Assembly: GCA_032622095.1 (NCBI GenBank)
Contig: CP136062.1
Coordinates: 137,162,351-137,226,350, forward strand
DNA: 64,000 bases
Direction of reading: 5' to 3'
From: Siphonodentalium dalli
Lineage: Eukaryota > Mollusca > Scaphopoda > Gadilida > Siphonodentaliidae
Numbering within the stretch: the stretch's first letter is position 1; each line of letters opens with the position of its first letter. The notes beneath the pieces are model-generated. The model was not told where the DNA came from. It saw only the letters and a program-made list of their open reading frames with translations, and did no database searches. Shown piece by piece: positions 1 to 10,600 of the stretch. A program made the position numbers and the translations under genes.

Positions 1-498
1 AGTCACTTAAATTTCAAGTTGGAACCTTCACTGCAGGTGAAGGTCCCATCATATAGGAAATAGAGGATCTCACATGAGTTTCTATTTCATACGGAATTTA
101 TGAACCGAGTTCACTATTAAAATTTGATTTTAGCCAAGGTTTACCAGGGCTCAAATATAAGTTGATAAATATAAGGTTGATAAATTACATATGGAATAGA
201 ACGAGTTTGAGATTCCTTTTATCACATGATCAAATAAACGCGAAGCATTCATTGAAAACAACAATCTAAACTTCAGCAATCGCAAGTCATTTAAATAATG
301 GTATGCGTGACATCATCAAACACACTAATATTAAACGTGTGTCTTATAAATAATTATGAAGCTGGTTTTGTGGGTTTATTATGTGATAAAAGGTAATAAG
401 ATTTTTTTTACCTTTAAAAGGTTCCCGGTCAAGACTTCAAAAGGTGAAATATGATCTCTACCGGTGTTTGCCAGAGTTGAGATTCATGGCATATCTTT
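1..498. other. AT-rich non-coding stretch
   Basis: I see no gene, splice-bounded exon or recognisable repeat here. Only short chance reading frames are present. Confidence 0.5.
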
Positions 499-1619
499 GA
501 CTGAGGCACATCCAATATAATAATGTACCTGTATACAAGTCAATTGCATGTTCAGCTTCAGTATTAATACCGGTACATAATTAATTAAAACAATAATGCT
601 AAGAAATTTAGACATACCAGTTAAATCAAAACTTTGAAATACTGGCTGGAACTTGGAGGTAATCAGCAAAAGCACTGAGACTGTAAAGAAACATGATGAC
701 AAACATTAAATTTCACATCAAAGTTTCTTTATACGATGTGAACCCCCCATTTATATTGTATATATACCTTTTAAGATATATTCATATCAATGTAACTTAT
801 AAATGTTAACCCCCCCCCCCCACAAGGAGTATTTAGAACCTAAAATTTGTTGTACAACAGCTATATTTATGTAAATTTTAAGAGAAAATTTGAACTGTTT
901 TCTGCAAATTAATTGATATTTCAATGCAAATTGAATCAAGTTAAATCAATGTCAAAATGGGGTTGGGTAGCAAAGGCTAGCTGTTTACAAGAAGTACAAA
1001 TTATTGAGCTGGGAGTAGGTATTGGAAGGAGAGGCTCCCTCATATTTCAATGTGGGATGGAATGATCTTGGACTGAGGCACATCCAAGATAATAAAGTAT
1101 CTGCATACAAGTCAATTGCATGTACAGCTTCAGTATTAATACCGGTACATGATTAATTAGAAGAATAATGCTAAGAAATTTAGACATACCAGTTAAATCA
1201 AAACTTTGAAATACTGGCTGGAACATGGAGGTTAATCAGCAAAAGCATTGAGACTGTATAGAAAATTAAGACAAACATTAAATTTCACATCAATGAGTAG
1301 TTTCTTTATACGATGTGAACCCCCCCCCCATTTATATTGTATATATATACCTTTTTAGATATATTCATATCAATGTAACTTATAAATGTTACCCCCCCCC
1401 CCCCACAAGGAGTATTTAGAACCTAAAATTTTATGTAAATTTTAAGAGAAAATTTCAACTGTTTTCTGCAAATTAATTGATATTTCAATGCAAATTAAAT
1501 CAATGTAAAAATGGGGTTGGGTAGCAATGGCTAGCTGTTGACAAGAAGTACAAATTATTGAGATGGGAGTAGGTATTGGAAGGAGATGCTCCCTCATATT
1601 TCAATGTGGGATGGAATGT
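499..1619. repeat. Tandem duplication, two copies of about 560 bp
   Basis: Copy 1 spans 499-1070 and copy 2 spans 1071-1619. Both start with GACTGAGGCACATCCAA and run collinearly through a poly-C tract preceded by AAATGTTA, to a shared end in GGGATGGAATG. The copies differ by scattered substitutions and small indels, for example a missing stretch after AACCTAAAATTT in copy 2, so the duplication is not brand new. No coding potential is evident. Confidence 0.85.
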
Positions 1620-1906
1620 CCCAGGAACATTTTATGCTGAGGACACATGATTCTGGAGCCTAAATCAGTGATGGCTCTTGTTAGTATTGTATGACGTGTT
1701 TTAATAGGTCCCTGGCAGTGCACTGGCAGCCCTCATAATTGGCTACGGCAATCAGCAAGCTGGGCCACGATAAAGGGTTGCCGTAGCAGATTGCCGAAGC
1801 CAGACAATCTGAATTAAAAGGGCTGCACGGGGGGGGGGGGCACATAATTGGGTAGGGTGGTTAGCATGTTATACATAATTGTGTTTCCTAGCCCCCAGGA
1901 AATAAA

Positions 1907-2310
1907 TGGACAGCAATTAGCTTCCTAGGCGCTTGTCAGGATATCTTACCCCACCCATTTCCTAACAAAATCACTCCCCCACCCCCTCCCAAAAAAAAAT
2001 AGACAGAATTTTTTTTCTTGGAACTTGCCAGGTTTTCTTGCCCCACCTGTTCCTAAAATGGACAGCAATTACTTTCCTAGGCGCTTGCCAGGATATCTCG
2101 CCCCAGCCATTCCCAAACAAAATCACCCCCCCCCCCCAAATGGACAGCATTTTGTTTCTAGGCACTTGCCAGGATATCTAGTCCCCACATATTCCTTTAA
2201 AAATTTATTCAACCCTTCCCCACATGTAAAAAATTGGACAGCTTCCGATATTTTGCCCCACCCGATTCACCAGAAAAAAAATCACCCCCCAAACTCAAGA
2301 AATGTCCCAT
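1907..2310. repeat. Degenerate minisatellite, units of about 60-95 bp
   Basis: Five diverged units begin at about 1907, 2000, 2058, 2141 and 2236. They share the cores TGGACAGCAATT and GGCGCTTGCCAGGATATCT, each followed by CCCCACCC and an A/C-rich spacer of variable length. Reading frames on both strands here only translate the repeat and are not genes. Confidence 0.75.
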
Positions 2311-3400
2311 AATGGCCACATAAACAGCCATACCTCTCTATTTTTTTAAATTAGTTTGTACTCACAATCACAGATTTAGACAAATTATTCACAACTCAAG
2401 AACAGATTGTTGCAGACGGCGTGCTATATCGCATATGCACGTACTACGATGTTTACGTTTGTGACGTAGCGTGGGAGCGGGTCGGTGGATCTAATCACCC
2501 CCTCGGAATACGTAAACAAACATAAATATAGACGGAAGAAATTCATGTTAACTAAAATCTGAAATATTTTAAATAGGAATAAATATCCATAATAATTAGT
2601 TTCCGCATGTCACGGATATCTATTTATCATGGGTGACCTGATCAAGATCCGTCAATTTTTATTCAACCACTTGAACATTTGACTTTTTGAGTCTTGCCCG
2701 CGAACTTGAAAAATGGAAAATAGTTTAGTCATTATATATCAGTTGTCACGACGTCTCGAGTTTCGTTTCAAGAAATTGTGTCACATTCTAGCGAGACAAT
2801 AATTAGAGGAATAATGATGTATTCGCCGGGAATGTACATGGCGAATGTATTGGCTGTCCAATTCACTTGATCGGTGAAACAAGCGAAATGTTAGCATTGT
2901 TGTTGCTTTGTTGATTGTGGCAACCAAGTTACGGAAGTGAGCTGCTGACAAGGTTGTTACCTTTCACACCCACGGAGATCACGTTATTTTTGGTCAGAGA
3001 CTGTACGTTGCTGAATGAGTGAATGAAATAAAATCTGAAATATTTTGATATTAATTAGCTTAATGTCCGGTATAAGCTTGTTTTTTTAAAAATGTATATA
3101 TTATTATATGATGCTTTTATTATCTGGGATTTTTCTATCAGAAAGTTGATAATAAAGATGTAGGGCATTGATGTTGAGAATCACTCAGTGGGTGCATTAT
3201 GAAATGTTGTATGGTTAAGTGAGCCGTTTTCATGCCATTACCAGAGCCCAACACCATATCCCATTCGTTCTTCGATTCGATATACAATGAGTCTACGATG
3301 CAGTTTACTTTCAGCACTGCATGACACCCACATCTTACTGTTCACGACACATTCGTATAAAACTGCGACCATGATGAAACACAAAGTGTATTGCAGATCA
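2311..3400. other. No gene seen
   Basis: Unique-looking sequence with no splice-bounded frame, no protein family match that I recognise and no clear repeat. Confidence 0.4.
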
Positions 3401-3404
3401 TATC

Positions 3405-3645
3405 GACACCACAGGCAATTTTGACGGAAACAAAGCTGCGATCTTGACGAAAACAAACACTGCGAAAATATGTCGAAACAAAACGGCGAAAATGTTGAGC
3501 AAAACTCGGAAACTGTCGAAACAAAACTGCGATAATTGCGAAAACATCGAACCAAGACGGCGAAAATGTACAACGTTACGGCGTGCGATGACGAACAAAC
3601 TCCGATAATGTCGAAAAAAAACGACGTCAAGAGGTTTTGACATGC
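3405..3645. repeat. Short imperfect repeats with CGAAACAAAACTGCGA core
   Basis: At least six variants of a 15-25 bp motif (GTCGAAACAAAACTGCGA, GTCGAAACAAAACGGCGA, CATCGAACCAAGACGGCGA and similar) occur in loose tandem. Long minus-strand frames here translate the repeat. The block lies just upstream of the pseudogene at 3766 and may have expanded within its former 5' part. Confidence 0.6.
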
Positions 3646-3765
3646 TCCCTTACTCAACATTTTGCAGATTCAGACCGTTTTGGGTTTGTGGGCCCAGAAA
3701 CGCAGATAGAGACACTTGCCAATGTAAGATCCACGAGAACTTCAAGTTCGTCTGCACCAAGTTGA

Positions 3766-4731
3766 AAACTGGGAATATTACACTACGCTGACACCCGCGA
3801 AATAGTAAAGGATATCAGTTGTGATGAAACATCTTTCAAATGCGCCAACGGTGAATGTATGCAATGCTTAAAGAAACAACCGTCACTTAGCAGGCAACCA
3901 TCAAATAATAATGTTCAATGCAAACAGTGGGAAACAGGTATATCCGACTCGAGGAGACATGACCCACCAGCCATCTGGACGCACCTAAAACCAATCCTAA
4001 CGGAATTTCGGGAACAAAATCCTGAGGTTACCAATGTAATCTTTTTCAGCGACGGCCCAACGACACAGTACCGTCAGAAATTGAATTTCTTCTGCCTGGC
4101 AACCGAGCCCTACAAATATGGATTCCAGGAAGTACAGTGGAATTTTTTTGAATCGTCGCACGGCAAAGGGGCCCCTGATGGAATAGGTGGTGCTCTCAAG
4201 AGAAATGCAGACAATCTCATCAAGCACGGAAAGGATATCCCCGATGTTTCATCCTTATTTCGGGAACTACTTGGAACCGGGACAACAATAAAACTCCATT
4301 ACCTGTCCGACGCAGAACAATGAAGCTGCATCATGTTAAAAGTTGCACAAAGGGCATCATCACATGCAAAGAACTCACATGTCTGTGTCCTGGGACAAAA
4401 TGCCAGTGCTTTAACTCGAAGTGTGTGAATATGTTAGACGTTGACACAGTGGTACAAACGGAAGCTCCAGTTAGGAAACCCAAGTCTACAACGAAAACTC
4501 CAATTGAAACCAAGCTCAAGTCTAAACGGACAGTGCATGGATACTCGTAAACGGCGAGGGAAGTACGTATGTCCAGTGTGCAGGTGGTCATATGGTGACC
4601 CAGCAGATCCCAGAATATCGAGTGAGTGGGTGAAATGTTCAGCATGCCAAAATTGGTTTCATTCACGGTGTGCTGAAGAATCTAGCGTAAAGGGAGACGG
4701 TGATATGTTCGCATGCGGGAGTTGCGTCTGA
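3766..4731 (+). pseudogene. SDG/HGKG-family transposase-like protein with C-terminal PHD finger, frameshifted
   Basis: Three collinear pieces in different frames make one relic. Piece 1 (to about 4319) has the Cys pair CANGECMQC, then FSDGPTTQY, then WNFFESSHGKGAPDGIGG. These are signature blocks of a large unnamed protein family common in molluscs, cnidarians and arthropods (recalled, not searched). Piece 2 (about 4320-4540, shifted frame) carries HHVKSC and the Cys cluster LTCLCPGTKCQC. Piece 3 (about 4540-4731) is a PHD finger: CPVC, then CSACQNWFHSRC, then CGSC, giving the full C4HC3 ligand set just before the stop. The frame goes 1 to 3 to 1, so at least two indels separate the pieces. 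I infer a dead, transposon-related gene. Assignment to a DDE superfamily is a guess from the conserved acidic blocks. Confidence 0.7.
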
Positions 4732-4869
4732 TTAGAACATGCTGTGTAGTTTTGACAATACAATAGCATCATGTCAGTATGCAGAACATTAGCTACAGGT
4801 TCAAACGTGCACGGCTAAAGACGTTGTCGACAATATAAGCTTCATGTCATATTCCCCGACCAATATTAC

Positions 4870-5165
4870 TGTGCTCCTCTCCCCTTCCGTTCATCCCTGA
4901 CACAAACGACGCCACTTTTGCATATATAAACCACACCGTTGGATTCTTCATATCATGGGGATGATTATATGTAAGTTTCGTGGCAATCGGCGACAGAAAC
5001 AAAATTCTGCCCACCCCCTTCCGGGCACCCCTGACGCGAACGGCGCGACTTTTGCCATATTTAAACCACGCCATTAGATTCCTCATATTATGGGGATGAT
5101 TATATATAAGTTTGGTGGCAATCGGCGACAAAGTTTTGTTCTGCCCCTGACAACAACGGCGTCAC
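4870..5165. repeat. Direct repeat, two units plus a partial third, of about 130 bp
   Basis: Units share GGGGATGATTATAT, AGTTTGGTGGCAATCGGCGAC and an ACGGCG[C/T]CACTTT-type start. A diverged copy of the same family is at 37745-37875 (GAGATGATTATGTATACG, GGTGGTAATCGGCGACTAA). This is therefore a dispersed repeat family and not only a local duplication. Confidence 0.7.
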
Positions 5166-5371
5166 TTTAGAAAATTCTAACCCCGACCATTATCTTTCTC
5201 GTAAAAAGCTACTCCTAGTAGACCCCTTTGGTATCATCTAGATGGTCCCCTGTGAATTTCTATAGAACACAGACAGACAGACAGTCGCAAATATATATAT
5301 AGATTATAGGAAATGGTGGTACTACCATTGACCGAATCATGTACCATTAAAATTCGCTTATTCTTTTTTAG

Positions 5372-5517
5372 ATGGAAGAGACAGTTAGTGCATCCAAATA
5401 TCGCACAACAATAAGTCAGTTGAAAGTAAACGTAACCAATGAATCATGCCAATACGAGAGACGGATTTATGTGCAGTTCCAGAAGATGATAGCCATTCAA
5501 ACCACGTCAAAGGAGAG
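5372..5517 (+). CDS. MULE-derived gene, putative first exon seen
   Basis: The block opens at an ATG directly after a polypyrimidine tract and AG (CTTTTTTAG), and ends GAGAG followed by the donor GTAGGT. It is open throughout (about 48 residues: MEETVSASKYRTT...ending IQTTSKE plus two bases, phase 2). The next block starts with a base that completes an Arg codon. Because the ATG abuts an acceptor, the true start may lie further upstream. Confidence 0.55.
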
Positions 5518-5765
5518 GTAGGTGAACAACTGACAATTTGGTACAAGCATGGAATATTATAATAATTATGATAGATGTTGAAAATTTGTTTGCAAAAGAA
5601 AAGGAAATTTTCCTGATCCTAAAATTCCCAATTCTTAAAATCTGTTTTGCTTTGTGAACAAAATGTAGGATGCCCTTGATGTTTTAGATATTTTCAAGCC
5701 ATTTGGCCAATATAAACAAGCTCAACTTTCAATGCTATTAGTGGTACCCCCCACCCCTCATACAG

Positions 5766-5866
5766 GACAACGGCGGTGATTAAAAGCATGACATTAAGAG
5801 GATTGACAGACCCCAATGAGATTCACAAGCACTTGGATTTTTATGTGCCAAATGTGTTATTTCAAG
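5766..5866 (+). CDS. MULE-derived gene, second exon
   Basis: Acceptor ATACAG and donor CAAG/GTTATAG bound a block open in phase 2 to 1. The product contains LRGLTDPNEIHKHLDFYV. No stop occurs in frame and the entry phase matches the 5517 donor. About 100 residues normally found between this segment and the catalytic core are not visible. They may have been lost where the 6035-6350 minisatellite now sits. Confidence 0.55.
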
Positions 5867-6034
5867 GTTATAGTCTTTATTTAGCAATTTAATTATTCAG
5901 CATGAACAGAGGTAGTTAAACTACACAGTGAAAAATACAATGCCGGCTGAAGGAAACAAGTGCATCACGAGGGCGTAGCTAAGTAAGTCTGTTGTAAATT
6001 CATCAAAGGGCCTTAACATTGGTGGGCCCAATTG

Positions 6035-6350
6035 GAACTTCAAGTGGATTGTGGGTGGGGTGAAGAATCTGGCCAGCGCCTCTAAGGGAAGTTCTGCCCA
6101 AATTTCAAGTGGATTTTGGTTGGGGTGAAGAATCGGACTGGCACCTCGGGGAAGTTATGCCCAAATTTTAAAATTTCAAATGAATTGGGGGTGGGGTGAA
6201 AAATCTGGCCGGCGCCTCTAAGTGAAGTTCTGCCCAAATTTTAAATTTCAAGTGGATTGTGGGTGGGGTGAAGAATCTGGCCGGCGCCTCCAAGGGAAGT
6301 TCTGCCCAACGTTTGAATTTCAAGTGGATTGTGGGTGGGGTGAAGAAGCA
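6035..6350. repeat. Minisatellite, about five units of 65-70 bp
   Basis: Tandem units carry AAATTTCAAGTGGATTGTGG, GGTGGGGTGAAGAATC, GGC[C/A]GGCGCCTC and AAGTTCTGCCCAA. The array abuts the MULE catalytic exon, and the last unit runs in frame into it without a matching splice phase. This suggests the array replaced or overran the real acceptor region. Confidence 0.8.
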
Positions 6351-6616
6351 ATTACTCAACAAATTTGGAAATGAATTAGTTGAGCTAGATGCAACATACA
6401 GAGTAACAAAATATGCAGTGCCGTTGTTTTTTCTTGTTGTGTGGACAGGAGTAAATTATATGGTGGTGGGCGAGTTTGTGATCGAAGACGAGATAAAGGA
6501 AAGAATCAAGGAGGTCATAAATGTAATTAAGGATTGGAATCCTCAATGGAAACCACAAAACTTTATGACAGATTACTGCGATGAAGAGATGTGTGCTGTC
6601 AGTGAGAATTTTCCAG
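6349..6616 (+). CDS. MULE transposase catalytic-core exon
   Basis: The reading frame gives ELDATYRVTKYAVPLFFLVV, a valine-rich strand pair, then a helix and WNPQWKPQNFMTDYCDEEM, and ends at FPG with donor CCAG/GTTGG. LDATYR supplies the first catalytic Asp and FMTD the second in MULE transposases (PF10551-like, from memory). The block is free of stops and well conserved in appearance. Its 5' limit is uncertain because the minisatellite is fused to it. The donor leaves phase 1. No continuing exon (usually starting with a CDFHREQAW-like motif) is visible before the 7.3 kb repeat block. Confidence 0.75.
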
Positions 6617-7275
6617 GTTGGTATAAGTTTGTTTTAGGTATCTCTAATAATAAAACTTAATTTTGTTTGTGTATCAGGCTATGGGCGACCAAACTGCTGG
6701 ATCCTCTGAGCTGAGGCTGTCCCAATAAATCTGATTAGTCTCCAGGAGAAAACATACTCTCTATATCTCAGAGTGACTAACCGGTTATCAGAAAACCTCA
6801 GTTCTGGATGATAATTCCAAGTCGAAAAAGGATCATAACTCATGGGGGAAAAAATCCAGTTAATTTTGGGTATTGTTCTCAAAGCAAGAAGAAAGTTAAA
6901 CTTCAACAAAGATTTGTGTGGTTGGGGGAGGGGAGGAATGAGAAGGGTCGGGAAGAGGAAGTGAATAATTGGAGCAGGGGCTCCCTCAGATCAAACTCAT
7001 ATTAAAAATCTATCTGTATTTTGGGCTGACTAACACTGTTATAATGGTGTCACTTTTTTCAAATTTTGTAACATGTTTAAAAAAGTATTTTTTTGTTTGT
7101 TAAATTGAGCAAGGTTAAAATTCCAAAAATCTGAAGTTAACAAGCTAAAAAGGTCACTCACCATGTCCTGTGGAATAGTAATGTTGTTGGAATATTTGAT
7201 ATGGAAAGGCCCCGACAACAACATGTATGAACGAATGACCTGTATATTACATGTCACTTTAATAAAAGTGCTTTT
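6617..7275. other. Intronic or degraded sequence, no exon found
   Basis: I looked for the next MULE exon here on the plus strand and found none. The stretch has only short chance frames. Confidence 0.4.
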
Positions 7276-7457
7276 TATACCCCCGCAACGAAGTTATGAA
7301 TCAGCTTGTTCGTCCGTCGACACAAATTTGTCCGGAGTTTTTCTCAGTCGTTTTTTGATCAATTTCCGTAAAACTTGGCACAGACATCAACCACCATGGG
7401 AACCTGTGCACCAGCGATTATGACATGTCGGACGTTTTTGGTGCAGTTATCTCCCCT
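7276..7457 (+). repeat. Left inverted repeat bounding the 6.8 kb satellite block
   Basis: It starts TATACCCCCGCAACGAAGTT, continues AATCAGCTTGTTCGTCCGTC and CATGGGAACCTGTGCA, and ends at GCAGTTATCTCCCC. The same sequence occurs in reverse complement at 13817-14028. The outer end motif (TATACCCCC...AACGAAGTT) and the GGACGGACGGAC-type segment resemble short repeats abundant in bivalve genomes (recalled). No convincing target duplication is visible at the outer ends. Confidence 0.75.
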
Positions 7458-7652
7458 TTTTCGACTTAGAAATATTTCGCAACATGTATAATTTTGTCCC
7501 GAGCTTTTATTTCTACATTTTTAGGTCAATTTTTTAAAACTTGGCACATATTTAGTACCAAAGTGACCCCCGAAAACGTGGCAAGTCCATGCCGCTTTGT
7601 TAAAGAAAATGGTTAATAACTTTGTCAAATTTTTTTTCAGTCATCTATATAT

Positions 7653-10600
7653 ATGTTGCACATCTTCAATATATGGGTAACAATACTTTGAAGTTTCAAA
7701 TGTCTACGATCAAAACTGTAGGAGTTGATTACACCATGAAGGTACCCTCATACAGAAAATTATAAAAAATGTTGAAGTTTCTAAGTCGAAAAGGGTTAAT
7801 AACTTTATAAAAATATTCCGTCATCTATATACATGTTGCACATCTTCAATATGTGGGCAACAATATTCTGAAGTTTCGAATCTCTAGGATGAAAAATGTA
7901 GGAGGAGTTGATTACACCATGAAGGTAATCAAAAGTGTGACGGCTGGACGAACGGACGGACGGAGCCCATTTCTATAGTCCCCCGAAAATTAATTATCGG
8001 GGGACAAAAATCTGCAGATGTTTAACCCATTTCTTGACGATAGTAAATTACTATAATCTAGAGTATTTTTGTGTGACCCACATAATGTGAGTAAAGGGGG
8101 GATGCCCAATAGCAGAAGAGTCCACAGATAGAGGTACCATGTCTTACCCACCGGAAGCTGACATAAGCTAATGATAGGTAGAGCATACTGCTGTATAGGC
8201 AGTTTCTGGTATAGTCATAAAGAATAGGAATAGTTTAACCCATTTCTTGACGATATTAAATTACTATAATCTACAGTATTGATGTTGAATTACATAAACG
8301 AATTATACTATTATAGACAAATGTAAATAATAAAACTGAGCAAGGAATTTAATCTAAATATATCTTCTTCTTTTTTTAGATTAATTTTTTTTTTCAATTG
8401 GATACAACATCCAAATCTAACTCTTATCTGTATTTTGGACTGAGAAGCTGGTATACAAATTTTTTTCCGGTCGGACAGAACGTGTAACGATGTTTAAGTT
8501 ATCGCACCACGCATGAAGGGTAGACAGACAGGCGAACAACGAGTGGTCAAACTGTACATCAACACTATGTGTATCATACTATGGCATGAGAACACATAAA
8601 AATCAATTTCCAGATAAATGAAGGAGAATATTTCGAGAACAGAGAAAGCGAACACTGTTAGCATATTAAGTCATGACAAACCTTATACCACTAAAATTCA
8701 GTCTATTTTTCATTCATTAACAGATACAGGCAGAAGAATATCAAGCAGACAGAAATTTTTAAGAGATACAGAAATGATGTGCCGAAAGAACTATACAACA
8801 GACCAGCTAATGTCATCAATCACTGTATGACAAGATTGAGCTTACAAAGGACATTAACAGGTATTAAGGAGTCAAGCGAGTGCATAATTAATCTTGACAT
8901 AAAATTTCCTCGAATTGAACCTGGAATGGATTATTCTTTACTTCAGTATTTAGGTTGAAAATTTTTCAAAACCCCGACTAAGATAGCCTAGTTACCAGTA
9001 ACCGAGACATATTATTTATTTATAGTTTTAAAAATGTTGCACATCTTCAATATATGGGTAACAATAATTTGAAGTTTCAAATGTCTACGATCAAAACTGT
9101 AGGAGTTGATTACACCATGAAGGTACCCTCATACAGAAAATTATAAAAAATGTTGAAGTTTCTAAGTCGAAAAGGGTTAATAACTTTATAAAAATATTCC
9201 GTCATCTATATACATGTTGCACATCTTCAATATGTGGGCAACAATATTCTGAAGTTTCGAATCTCTAGGATGAAAAATGTAGGAGGAGTTGATTACACCA
9301 TGAAGGTAATCAAAAGTGTGACGGCTGGACGAACGGACGGACGGAGCCCATTTCTGTAGTCCCCCGAAAATTAATTATCGGGGGACAAAAATCTGCATAT
9401 GTTTAACCCATTTCTTGACGATAGTAAATTACTATAATCTACAGTATTTTTGTGTGACCCACATAATGTGAGCAAAGGGGGGATGCCCAATAGCAGAAGA
9501 GTCCACAGATAGAGGTACCATGTCTTACCCACCGGAAGCTGACATAAGCTAATGATAGGTAGAGCATACTGCTGTATAGGCAGTTTCTGGTATAGTCATA
9601 AAGAATAGGAATAGTTTAACCCATTTCTTGACGATATTAAATTACTATAATCTACAGTATTGATGTTGAATTACATAAACGAATTATACTATTATAGACA
9701 AATGTAAATAATAAAACTGAGCAAGGAATTTAATCTAAATATATCTTCTTCTTTTTTTTAGATTAATTTTTTTTTTCAATTGGATACAACATCCAAATCT
9801 AACTCTTATCTGTATTTTGGACTGAGAAGCTGGTATACAAATTTTTTTTCCGGTCGGACAGAACGTGTAACGATGTTTAAGTTATCGCACCACGCATGAA
9901 GGGTAGACAGACAGGCGAACAACGAGTGGTCAAACTGTACATCAACACTATGTGTATCATACTATGGCATGAGTACACATAAAAATCCATTTCCAGATAA
10001 ATGAAGGAGAATATTTCGAGAACAGAGAAAGCGAACACTGTTAGCATATTAAGTCATGACAAACCTTATACCACTAAAATTCAGTCTATTTTTCATTCAT
10101 TAACAGATACAGGCAGAAGAATATCAAGCAGACAGAAATTTTTAAGAGATACAGAAATGATGTGCCGAAAGAACTATACAACAGACCAGCTAATGTCATC
10201 AATCACTGTATGACAAGATTGAGCTTACAAAGGACATTAACAGGTATTAAGGAGTCAAGCGAGTGCATAATTAATCTTGACATAAAATTTCCTCGAATTG
10301 AACCTGGAATGGATTATTCTTTACTTCAGTATTTAGGTTGAAAATTTTTCAAAACCCCGACTAAGATAGCCTAGTTACCAGTAACCGAGACATTATTTAT
10401 TTATAGTTTAAAAAATGTTGCACATCTTCAATATATGGGTAACAATACTTTGAAGTTTCAAATGTCTACGATCAAAACTGTAGGAGTTGATTACACCATG
10501 AAGTTACCCTCATACAGAAAATTATAAAAAATGTTGAAGTTTCTAAGTCGAAAAGGGTTAATAACTTTATAAAAATATTCCGTCATCTATATACATGTTG

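Noticed and set aside
2025-2312. 95-codon Pro-rich frame
   Set aside because: Translation of the 1907-2310 minisatellite; the period of the protein equals that of the DNA repeat.
3238-3660. 140-codon minus-strand frame rich in Phe/Ser/Cys
   Set aside because: It is the antisense translation of the CGAAACAAAACTGCGA repeats. The coding family on the plus strand lies downstream.
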